A stretch of 32,854 nucleotides of DNA from a virus, in the IMG/VR virus record IMGVR_UViG_3300048064_000196, positions 1 through 32,854 of that record; one strand, written 5' to 3'. Positions 24,008-30,518 of the stretch are shown here, in pieces. Position numbers and translations under genes: made by a program. The notes beneath the pieces were generated by a model. It had not been told where the DNA came from. It saw only the letters and a program-made list of their open reading frames with translations, and ran no database searches. Position 1 is the first letter of the stretch; every line of letters starts with the position of its first letter.

Positions 24008-24456
24008 ATTGTCATATCGTTTTGTACTACCACATCAAATGTTGCTGCCCATCCTGCTAACTTGTTTTCAAATCTATCTACAAAAGGTTCACAGCTTACA
24101 TCTCCTTGTACTTGGTATAGGTCTGTATATAAATCACCTCTTTGCAAAATATTAATTACTCTTGTCTGTAAAGCTAATTGAGTGTTTAGTACGTCTTGTT
24201 CGTTGTCGTTTCCTACAAATATATCTTCCACCTCATCTTTGCTTATATCTACAATATCCATAGAAAGAATACTAATATTAAATGTAAGTGTTTTAGTTCC
24301 TACTGTGGTGTTGTTTACTATGATATGAGATAAAGGAAAGATAGTTTGTTTATTCAAATCAACATCATCAAGAGAACCGAATGTAACTGTATTTACAAAT
24401 GGCTCTGCTATAAGTGCATCTTTTAATTTATCTGTTACGTTGTAAAACCCTTTCAT
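23998..24456 (-). CDS. Probable tail terminator-like protein (152 aa)
   Basis: An alpha/beta protein with an N-terminal helix (FYNVTDKLKDALIAEP), a middle strand pair (KTLTFNISILSMDIVDIS), helix DVLNTQLALQTRVINILQ and a final strand AATFDVVVQND. Size, position between the gp10-like gene and the tail chaperone, and overall pattern are those of tail terminators/minor tail U-type proteins. No specific signature is seen. Its ATG overlaps the stop of the frameshifted chaperone frame (ATGA). Confidence 0.6.
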   Translation of the reverse strand: MKGFYNVTDKLKDALIAEPFVNTVTFGSLDDVDLNKQTIFPLSHIIVNNTTVGTKTLTFNISILSMDIVDISKDEVEDIFVGNDNEQDVLNTQLALQTRVINILQRGDLYTDLYQVQGDVSCEPFVDRFENKLAGWAATFDVVVQNDMTICD

Positions 24457-24704
24457 CGTTTCTTAATCAGTTTCTTTTCTAATTCTATTTTATCTTTTTC
24501 AAATGCCAAATACATTAAGCACTCGTGTACGTTGAGTTTGGTAACCTCATCAAACTTGGTAACATCTCCTTTAGAGATTCCATAGACTGATTGATACCAA
24601 CCCCACTTGCTTCCAAACGTTCCTTCTGTTGAGTAGTCAGCTTGTTCGCTTCCTTCTGTAAATAGTTCAGGATAATTTGTATTAACTCGTTGTTTAAATT
24701 CCAA
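24453..24704 (-). CDS. Tail assembly chaperone C-terminal extension, reached by -1 frameshift
   Basis: A second frame that overlaps the 3' end of the chaperone gene for 190 bases. It encodes FKQRVNTNYPELF, then an aromatic FGSKWGWYQSVYGIS segment and LNVHECLMYLAFEKDKIELE. Its only initiation-like codon is TTG inside a nine-T run, so independent translation is unlikely. A -1 slip at the T run would join residues 1-161 of the upstream protein to these 83 codons, giving ~244 residues, like the G/GT pair of lambda-type phages. The stop forms ATGA with the next gene, showing that ribosomes are expected to finish in this frame. A sequencing error in the homopolymer is the alternative. Confidence 0.7.
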   Translation of the reverse strand: MEFKQRVNTNYPELFTEGSEQADYSTEGTFGSKWGWYQSVYGISKGDVTKFDEVTKLNVHECLMYLAFEKDKIELEKKLIKKR

Positions 24705-25186
24705 AAAAAAACCATAGCAGCAAAGACAACATCTAAAGGCATATACTTTAATCTGTCGTTCATTCCGTTATAGGTTTCTATATTATACCTGTGTCCTTTC
24801 TTAAATGTAATTGGTCTGTATAGAACGCTCATAGCTTTGTGCATACTTTGCCAATCTCCCAAGTTCTCATCAAGGTCTATATACTCTCCTAAAGTCATAT
24901 CATCTAATACAGGTATAAAACCGTATTCTACACCTGCTAATTCAAAAGTAGGAATCAATGTGTGCTTTGTATCAAATACTTTGTTTAGGTGTACTGCTAT
25001 CTCTTGTACTGACTTGTATTTAATCTCTGCTACATCCTTTAAGTCAAGGTTGCAAAATATCTCTACCATCTTTTGAAGCAAGAATAAAGAATCTTTGTTA
25101 TCCTCTGTATTTAGTTTTTCAAACTTTTGATACTGCTCTAAAGTTATTTCGTTAAGACTATCAGGTACGTTTATTTCAACTCTCAT
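24515..25186 (-). CDS. Tail assembly chaperone, unshifted form (223 aa)
   Basis: Mainly helical protein starting MRVEINVPDSLNEITLEQYQ, with LLQKMVEIFCNLD, then a beta part (LAGVEYGFIPVLDDMTLGEY) and a helical C-terminus. The size, position well upstream of the tape measure gene, and an overlapping -1 frame match tail assembly chaperone G-type proteins. The last 62 residues after the slip site (e.g. LTTQQKERLEASGVGINQSM) still look like real protein, so both frames appear to be coding. It starts right after a motif copy. Confidence 0.68.
   Translation of the reverse strand: MRVEINVPDSLNEITLEQYQKFEKLNTEDNKDSLFLLQKMVEIFCNLDLKDVAEIKYKSVQEIAVHLNKVFDTKHTLIPTFELAGVEYGFIPVLDDMTLGEYIDLDENLGDWQSMHKAMSVLYRPITFKKGHRYNIETYNGMNDRLKYMPLDVVFAAMVFFWNLNNELIQIILNYLQKEANKLTTQQKERLEASGVGINQSMESLKEMLPSLMRLPNSTYTSA
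24703..24712 (-). other. Slippery site for -1 frameshift
   Basis: The minus strand reads G followed by nine T, then GG. In frame it is GTT TTT TTT TGG, so it contains the heptamer T TTT TTT in the X XXY YYZ register. After a -1 slip the next codon is TTG GAA, opening the extension frame. Confidence 0.7.
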
Positions 25187-25192
25187 ATTATT

Positions 25193-25216
25193 ACAATAAA
25201 TAAATCACTATTATGT
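25193..25216 (-). promoter_or_regulatory. Repeated late motif, copy F (one mismatch)
   Basis: The minus strand reads ACAT (one base off), 16 bases, TTGT, then AATAAT and the ATG at 25186. It lies directly after the terminator 25218-25248, parallel to copy C. Confidence 0.62.
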
Positions 25217-25217
25217 A

Positions 25218-25248
25218 TAAAAAGAAAAAGGCAACATTTCTGCTGCCT
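25218..25248 (-). terminator. Rho-independent terminator before tail operon
   Basis: The minus-strand RNA forms a 7-bp stem AGGCAGC/GUUGCCU (one G-U pair, orientation-specific) with a 6-base loop, then U5-C-U5. It ends the terminase-proximal transcripts. Confidence 0.83.
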
Positions 25249-25273
25249 AATTCCCACTTAAAAACAAATTTAA

Positions 25274-25489
25274 TTAACTATTTAAAATGAATCTTTTATA
25301 AGCGTATCTGTACGCTGTTTCTATTGCCTCTTCTAATTCTTTACTATTCTGTTGGTATGTTTCACTTCCCTCTACATTACCTTTGCCTTTGTAGTCTATA
25401 TATAAGGTTACGTCAGAACCTTTTTGACCTCCACGCTTTGTTGGTTTCTGCACTACATATATTTCTTCGTACCAACATCTTTCTCTCAT
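25274..25489 (-). CDS. Hypothetical protein (71 aa)
   Basis: Starts MRERCWYEEIYVVQKPTKRG, has a short beta part (DVTLYIDYKGKGNVEG) and a helical end (ELEEAIETAYRYAYKRFIL). Function unknown. The start one base past the upstream stop is preferred over a Met at 25504 inside the preceding gene. Its terminator marks the end of the unit. Confidence 0.62.
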   Translation of the reverse strand: MRERCWYEEIYVVQKPTKRGGQKGSDVTLYIDYKGKGNVEGSETYQQNSKELEEAIETAYRYAYKRFILNS

Positions 25490-25490
25490 C

Positions 25491-25691
25491 TTAAAATAAT
25501 CCAATTACTTTATCGCTAAATTCGTCTGCCCATAAGATAAAGTATAAGAACATATACATTGATGCGTAGGCTAATCCTACAAATGCAGCAGCTTGTGCTA
25601 TAACTTTTAATACGTTCTTCCGATTCTCTTTCTTTGTTAGTTCTTTAATTAAAATGTACTCTGTTTGATTTTCCATAATTGTTGTATTCAT
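25491..25691 (-). CDS. Small single-pass membrane protein (66 aa)
   Basis: A charged N-terminal region (EYILIKELTKKENRKN) is followed by a hydrophobic helix at about 32-56 (AAAFVGLAYASMYMFLYFILW) and a short acidic/hydrophobic tail. The start may be 25691 or the Met at 25676. It lies between the large terminase and the tail chaperone block, an unusual place for a membrane protein; superinfection exclusion is one possibility, not shown by the sequence. Confidence 0.6.
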   Translation of the reverse strand: MNTTIMENQTEYILIKELTKKENRKNVLKVIAQAAAFVGLAYASMYMFLYFILWADEFSDKVIGLF

Positions 25692-25737
25692 TAAACTTTG
25701 TTTATACGAATATATAAACTTTTTTTAACAAAACAAA

Positions 25738-26904
25738 TTAGTAGATATAATATTCTCCTTTATTAGGATTCTCTAATTGGTCTGTTAATACGTAACGTAA
25801 ACTATCTATGCAGTCAGGGTGTTCTCCTGATGGTTTATTTAGTGTATTGCCCTCTTTATCTTTTGCCCATATATAACCTTGTAGTTCTCTTTTTAGATTC
25901 CTGCTTCTTGCTGTAACGTATATTTCATTTTGATTAATAAGATTAATACCAAAGTTTACGCTATCTCTTCCTTTTGTACAGGGATATATATTATGCCCAT
26001 CTCTTCTTAAAGTTTCTATACTCTTTGGTTCTGCTGAATCTGCAATCAGGTTTTCTTTTATATTGTTTTGAGTAAGAAACAAAGATAAATCCCTTAATAC
26101 TGTATTAGATTTATAGAACACCTCATCAGCTATGTAAGCATCATTCCACTTGTATAAAGAAATTACTACAGTAGGGTCGTTATATCCAAAATCAACTCCG
26201 TGTGCTAATATACGAGCATCTTCAGGTATTCTATCTATCTCTTTCCAATCAGGAATACATACACCCTCTAAAGAACCTGTTTCTCCTAATCCATATACAC
26301 GCCACCAATTCGCCCAATATGTTGAAGTCTTAGCTTTGTCTTTAGCTTTCTCTATTTCTCTTACTATTGTATCGGGTAACGCATCATTGTCTTTGTAAGT
26401 GAGTGTGATGTAATCGGTGTCCTGCTTTCCTATCAGTTCTTTGTCAACCCAAAACAAGTTAGATGGATTGTAGTCTAACCATATAGTACCACTTGTTCTT
26501 ACAGCTAATTGTGTATAAGCATCAAAGGGTACATTGTTACACTCGTTAATATATAAGTCGGTTCTTCTTGCACCTCTTAGTTTGTCGGGTTGGTCTGTCG
26601 AAAAGAACTCAATATAGCTTCCGTTTGTAAAGGAGTACTTTAAGGTACTTTTATTGTATTGACTATCTTTATATCTATTAAGTCCTTTTAATATAGAAAT
26701 AAAATCCTTAACACAACCTCTACGCAGGTGTGGAATAGATTCAGATACTACACTAATTTCTCTGCCTTTGTTTCTTATAGCATAATCAATAAGTAAACAA
26801 AGTATGGATATGGTTTTACTCGCACTTGTTCCACCTTTAACTATTCGTGTCCTGCTTTGTAAATCCTTTAGCTTATAAAAGGCTATTGTTTTCTTTACCT
26901 TCAT
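25738..26904 (-). CDS. terL: Terminase large subunit
   Basis: A 388-residue packaging motor and nuclease. The ATPase has a Walker A-like GGTSASKT at 24-31, a coupling-type segment ending in SYIEFFSTDQPDKLRG, and Walker B LYINECNN with Glu121. The nuclease domain shows GVDFGYNDPT with Asp238, LIADSAEP with Asp289 and HPDCIDSLRYVLTD with Asp364/367. It resembles the PBSX-type terminases, slightly short compared with 400-450 residues. It follows the small subunit by 30 bases. Confidence 0.93.
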   Translation of the reverse strand: MKVKKTIAFYKLKDLQSRTRIVKGGTSASKTISILCLLIDYAIRNKGREISVVSESIPHLRRGCVKDFISILKGLNRYKDSQYNKSTLKYSFTNGSYIEFFSTDQPDKLRGARRTDLYINECNNVPFDAYTQLAVRTSGTIWLDYNPSNLFWVDKELIGKQDTDYITLTYKDNDALPDTIVREIEKAKDKAKTSTYWANWWRVYGLGETGSLEGVCIPDWKEIDRIPEDARILAHGVDFGYNDPTVVISLYKWNDAYIADEVFYKSNTVLRDLSLFLTQNNIKENLIADSAEPKSIETLRRDGHNIYPCTKGRDSVNFGINLINQNEIYVTARSRNLKRELQGYIWAKDKEGNTLNKPSGEHPDCIDSLRYVLTDQLENPNKGEYYIY

Positions 26905-26934
26905 ATAGAATGAAGTGTAGGGTTTTAGTTATCC

Positions 26935-27180
26935 CTAATCCTCCATAAACAACGGTATGTCCTCGTTGATTGTAATGTCTCTTGTTTCTCTTGGTTTACC
27001 TAAATAATAGTTGAGGTATAATTGAATCCATTTAATATCTCCTGATTTAACACCTTCTGTTAATGCAGCTAAAGCATCATCTTCTAAAGGACTTAAACGC
27101 TCTACTAATTTAATTTCATCAGCTTTAGGTTTACGCCCTGCTCCTGCTCTTGCACCTCCATTATTTATCCTTTTATCCAT
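26935..27180 (-). CDS. Terminase small subunit-like protein (81 aa)
   Basis: A short protein with a basic GGARAGAGRKPKADEIKLVE N-terminus of a type found at the start of small terminases, then a helical part (LEDDALAALTEGVKSGDIKW) and YLGKPRETRDI, also common to these. It should recognise phage DNA and load the large subunit. It is shorter than usual small subunits (about 140-180), so it may be a minimal form. It is the first gene after motif copy A. Confidence 0.72.
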   Translation of the reverse strand: MDKRINNGGARAGAGRKPKADEIKLVERLSPLEDDALAALTEGVKSGDIKWIQLYLNYYLGKPRETRDITINEDIPLFMED

Positions 27181-27206
27181 TTGAAAAAGATTGTTTATTC
27201 AATTAT

Positions 27207-27230
27207 ACAATAAAATATTAAGTACTTTGT
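27207..27230 (-). promoter_or_regulatory. Repeated late motif, copy A (terminase operon)
   Basis: The minus strand reads ACAA, 16 bases, TTGT, continuing ATAATTG. Its upstream half-site touches the TAA stop of the PAPS-reductase-like gene. Located 26 bases before the small terminase ATG. Confidence 0.78.
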
Positions 27231-28078
27231 TAAATTCCACAATAACCTGAATCACATTCGTTGAAGTCATCTTCAAACATATTCATTTGTTTAAAGCTGT
27301 TTCTTATCTGTTCGTATGTTACTCCGTTTTTAAATGTTCTTACGTTATATCCTGTTTCTTGTTCAGCTTGTACAAACCAATCATATTTACTTGGATGCTT
27401 TTCACTCATTAACTTTAACAAAACTTCATTCCTGTGGAAACATCCTATACAATTATTCATATAAGCAAATCTTACAGGTTTATCTTTCCAATACTCTTCT
27501 ATATTATCTTTGTATATATTAGCATCTATTAATGGAAACACAGGTTTTTGCCATCCTATATCTGCCCACTTGTTTTGTGTTTTTCGTTTTCCTACTATTG
27601 TTTTGTGGGTAAGCAATCCATCTTCATTTAATCTCTCGTACATTTTCTTCGCTCTACGTTGTTCATTTGCTCTATAACCTATTCTTGTTTCTATTGGTTT
27701 GTTTACTTCTTTCTGCCACCAATTAAATATAGGATTAAGTTTCATTTCCGTAGTACAAAATCTTTGTGTTACGTTTGGTAAATACTTTTTGCCATTTCTT
27801 AATATTATCTCATCAAATGTTTTTCCTGTGACCCAAGTAATCTTTCTTCCTATGTATTGTTCAAGGTCTAACATTGTATAGATTATCATATCATCTTCTG
27901 CAGTAGCAATAAATGGTGCTTGTATTCTATCTTCTACTTCTTGCCTTATCTTTTTGTCAGGAAATTTAGACTGTTCGTGTTCAATTCTTACTAAAGCGAA
28001 CACATCGTAGTCTGCAGGATAGTTAGCTGCTATGTAGGATGAGGTTTTACCTCCACTTAAAGAGTTTACAGTAATCAT
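27230..28078 (-). CDS. PP-loop protein of the PAPS reductase family
   Basis: A 282-residue N-type ATP pyrophosphatase. The PP-loop SGGKTS is at 8-13 (Thr where SGGKDS is more common), RFCTTEMKLNP at 106-116 is a typical family segment, and cysteines lie at C108, C210 and C213 (NCIGC) plus C275 and C280 at the very end (ECDSGYCG). Members activate substrates by adenylation and often move sulfur; phage versions have no proven single role. A link to DNA modification is suggested by the methyltransferase and ParB-like genes upstream. It overlaps the preceding stop by one base. Confidence 0.82.
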   Translation of the reverse strand: MITVNSLSGGKTSSYIAANYPADYDVFALVRIEHEQSKFPDKKIRQEVEDRIQAPFIATAEDDMIIYTMLDLEQYIGRKITWVTGKTFDEIILRNGKKYLPNVTQRFCTTEMKLNPIFNWWQKEVNKPIETRIGYRANEQRRAKKMYERLNEDGLLTHKTIVGKRKTQNKWADIGWQKPVFPLIDANIYKDNIEEYWKDKPVRFAYMNNCIGCFHRNEVLLKLMSEKHPSKYDWFVQAEQETGYNVRTFKNGVTYEQIRNSFKQMNMFEDDFNECDSGYCGI

Positions 28079-28533
28079 TAATTGATAAATCCATACTTAG
28101 TGTAGAACTTTTCTCTTTTATGATGCTTATTGTACAGTTGCTCATATTCTTTTGCCATTTGTTCTATTGTTTCTTCTTGGTCTTTTACCTTTTCTTTTAA
28201 GGCAGCATATCTCAGTAAGATACTTTCATCGAGTTGTAATAGTTCTTCTTTGTCATCTTCTATATTCCTTATTTTCTTTCTTAGAACTATGTAGTTGTTT
28301 TTTATTCTCGTATCTCGCTCTATCCAAATATCAAGTTGATTTATTCCGTGCAGTACACTTGCGTAATGTAAGTTCACAACCTCCCCTATTGCTGCAAGGC
28401 TTAATCTTGTATTTTGTCTTGTTAGTTTGAAGAACATTGCCCTTGCTTCTACGTATTCTCTTTTACGTGTTTTAGTGTCTAACTTTAGGTCAAAGTAGTG
28501 TTCTACTATTTCTTTAATCGTTTCTTTGTTCAT
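28078..28533 (-). CDS. DnaA domain IV-like DNA-binding protein
   Basis: A 151-residue protein. About residues 22-70 match the DnaA C-terminal DNA-binding domain: RKREYVEARAMFFKLTRQ, then the helix-turn-helix SLAAIGEVVNLHYASVLHGI, where bacterial DnaA has the DHTTVLH signature. The ATPase domains of DnaA are absent. The second half is a long charged coiled coil (about 85-140, LDESILLRYAALKEKVKDQE...). It may bind DnaA boxes of phage or host, either helping initiation or blocking host DnaA. Confidence 0.78.
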   Translation of the reverse strand: MNKETIKEIVEHYFDLKLDTKTRKREYVEARAMFFKLTRQNTRLSLAAIGEVVNLHYASVLHGINQLDIWIERDTRIKNNYIVLRKKIRNIEDDKEELLQLDESILLRYAALKEKVKDQEETIEQMAKEYEQLYNKHHKREKFYTKYGFIN

Positions 28534-28777
28534 TATCTAATTTATTAATTATATCTCTTATTGTCATATAGCCTGATTCGTGTATTGCTTTAAGGATTCC
28601 TGCGCAGGCTTCGTATTCTTCCTCTTGTTCATATAGGTCTATCGCTTCTTCAAGTTCTATTATATCTCTTCCTCCCGATATATCTATTAAAGCAAGTAAG
28701 TAAAATTCTTCTATTAAATCTTTATTCAAAATTCTTTTTATAGTTACTTCTTTCCACTTGTAATTTATAAAATTCAA
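28514..28777 (-). CDS. Hypothetical protein (87 aa)
   Basis: Acidic helical protein with two recognisable helices (LIEEFYLLALIDIS; ELEEAIDLYEQEEEYEACAG) and an ESGYMTIRDIINKL C-terminus. The start overlaps the upstream gene by 56 bases, more than is usual here; a non-ATG start nearer its end (for example GTG at 28747) would reduce this. Function unknown. Confidence 0.55.
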   Translation of the reverse strand: MNFINYKWKEVTIKRILNKDLIEEFYLLALIDISGGRDIIELEEAIDLYEQEEEYEACAGILKAIHESGYMTIRDIINKLDNEQRND

Positions 28778-29051
28778 ATGCTCTAAATCCTGTTATGTGT
28801 GAATCAGTAGGAACAAGATACTTCCATCCTTTTGACTTTCCTCTATTTATATAATAAAATAAAAAAGCTGCAAGTTTACCTGTGTTCTTTTTAAATATAA
28901 CAGTAGCTGTATGGTCGCTTGTTGGTATTATCTCTGCTATTTGAAATGTTTCTTCATTGTAATTACCTTCTCTGTTTTTTTGAGAATATCTATTACAAAC
29001 ATTATTTGCAAACAAATCAAGTTCTTTGGCTATCTCTTTATTCATTTTCAA
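28722..29051 (-). CDS. Hypothetical protein (109 aa)
   Basis: Begins KEIAKELDLFANNVCNRYSQ, followed by a beta hairpin-like part (TATVIFKKNTGKLAAFLFYY) and the motif RGKSKGWKYLVPTDSHITGF. The Gly/Trp/Pro-containing middle and basic C-terminus look like a small DNA- or nucleotide-handling protein, but no family is recognised. It overlaps the methyltransferase by 14 bases and is in the same operon. Confidence 0.6.
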   Translation of the reverse strand: MKMNKEIAKELDLFANNVCNRYSQKNREGNYNEETFQIAEIIPTSDHTATVIFKKNTGKLAAFLFYYINRGKSKGWKYLVPTDSHITGFRAFEFYKLQVERSNYKKNFE

Positions 29052-29694
29052 AAATATCTAATTGATTTTCGTTTTGTTTTCTTATTATACCTAAAGCTGT
29101 TTCAAGTATTGTTTTTCCTGCCTCATAATCTACAAGGTTTCTTGCCATTTTTTGCTTTGATTGTTTTCCTTTGTATTTAGTAAAATCATAATCGTGAAAT
29201 TTTGATAGTGCCTTAACGACTTGTGTTGTTCTGCATAAATCAGGATTTTTTCTTTCATTAATATTTGCAGGTAAATTAAAATTAGTCCAATATAAATGCC
29301 TCCCTCGTTTTTTTGCAGGTATCAAAGGTTCATAATACGGTATTACGTTTTCAACAACATACTTGCCTTCGTAAAATGTATCTAAAAATATAATCTCTTG
29401 ATATAATCTCATATCAGGATATTTCATATCTCTTACATTTTTCTGTGATAATTGTATTCTCGAATGAGTAGGACAAGGAGGAGAACTCCATATAAAATCA
29501 TATTCTTTATAATGGTCTAAAAGATATTGGTGTGCATCTGCTACTACCACTTTATCATTTGGAAATCTTTCTTGATATAATTTAGCTGCTTCAGGGTCAT
29601 ATTCTACAGCAGTAACATCTACATCGGTTACTTCATCCCATTTATATCTATTACCACCAAGACAAGCATATAGGTTTAATATTTTCATTATCAT
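29038..29694 (-). CDS. DNA (cytosine-5) methyltransferase, compact
   Basis: A 218-residue C5-type cytosine methyltransferase. The motif I-like LNLYACLGGN is at 6-15 (usual FxGxGG altered), VEYDPEAAKLY at 30-40 fits motif II, SSPPCPTHSR at 70-79 is motif IV with catalytic C74, VVENVIPYY at 113-121 is motif VI, and RRHLYW-like GRHLYW (131-136) resembles motif VIII. It is shorter than standalone bacterial enzymes (usually above 300), and a target-recognition region between VIII and IX is hardly present. Probably protects phage DNA. Overlaps ParB-like stop (ATGA). Confidence 0.8.
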   Translation of the reverse strand: MIMKILNLYACLGGNRYKWDEVTDVDVTAVEYDPEAAKLYQERFPNDKVVVADAHQYLLDHYKEYDFIWSSPPCPTHSRIQLSQKNVRDMKYPDMRLYQEIIFLDTFYEGKYVVENVIPYYEPLIPAKKRGRHLYWTNFNLPANINERKNPDLCRTTQVVKALSKFHDYDFTKYKGKQSKQKMARNLVDYEAGKTILETALGIIRKQNENQLDIFENE

Positions 29695-30467
29695 ATCATA
29701 TTTTGTTTTATAATTGGGTAATATGTTTTCATAACAACCTCTTCAAACCAATAATCAAATCCTTTATCTCCATCAGGTAATGGTTCTTCTGTTGTGTTTA
29801 AGTGAGTGTTTGCGGCTAATAAGAAGGCTTGTAGAACTTTATATCTTATATCATCTCCACTATTATAGATTAATTCAGCTGCGCAATAAGTTATTTTAGA
29901 GTTTGCTTTTTTCTTACCATTTGATACAACAAAGTTCTTCATTGCCTCTAATAGTGTTTCGGAAAAATCTTTATCTAATATCTTTAATTTTCCTTTCTTC
30001 ACTGAATTGTGTTGCCTCCTGACTCCATCAAAACAACTTACTATAGAACCTACAGAAAGTACATTATTATAATTCTTAACTTTATCTAAAAGATATTCGT
30101 AATTTTCTTTTTTCAAATCTGCCCAAGATTTTATACTATCTATTAAATCCCAAGCCTTATTGTGAGCATTAAGAGAAATGATAAATCTTTGTATTTCTTC
30201 TACATCATCATCTAACCAATCTATAATACTACAAGGAACTTCTTTAACTCCGTGTAATTTTAAAGCAGAAACCCTATGTTGTCCTTCTGCTGCCCAATAA
30301 AAATCATCTTCAGGAATTACTTTAATTGTATCTGCAAATCCATAAGTGTCTATTAAATCATACATCTTTTGTATATGTGATTCATAAGTACCCCTATTCC
30401 CTTTAATAAACCTTATTTTGTTGATAGGTATCATTTCAACTCTTGCTATTTTAATATTTGTTCTCAT
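29691..30467 (-). CDS. ParB-like nuclease/CTPase-fold protein
   Basis: A 258-residue protein. The N-terminal ParB/Srx-type domain runs from about 10 to 85: PINKIRFIKGNRG, a helix with MYDLIDTYGFADTIKVIPED and the signature AEGQHRVSALKLHG (60-73, GQHR at 62-65). The rest is helical with no HTH I can identify. In phages such proteins adjoin DNA-modification genes rather than partition systems; no ParA is present here. It starts after a 51-base gap that may hold a promoter. Its role may be nuclease or modification accessory. Confidence 0.78.
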   Translation of the reverse strand: MRTNIKIARVEMIPINKIRFIKGNRGTYESHIQKMYDLIDTYGFADTIKVIPEDDFYWAAEGQHRVSALKLHGVKEVPCSIIDWLDDDVEEIQRFIISLNAHNKAWDLIDSIKSWADLKKENYEYLLDKVKNYNNVLSVGSIVSCFDGVRRQHNSVKKGKLKILDKDFSETLLEAMKNFVVSNGKKKANSKITYCAAELIYNSGDDIRYKVLQAFLLAANTHLNTTEEPLPDGDKGFDYWFEEVVMKTYYPIIKQNMI

Positions 30468-30518
30468 AATTATTGTATTTATTCTTTGTGCTTACTCTAT
30501 TAGGTTTTCAGCTTCCCC

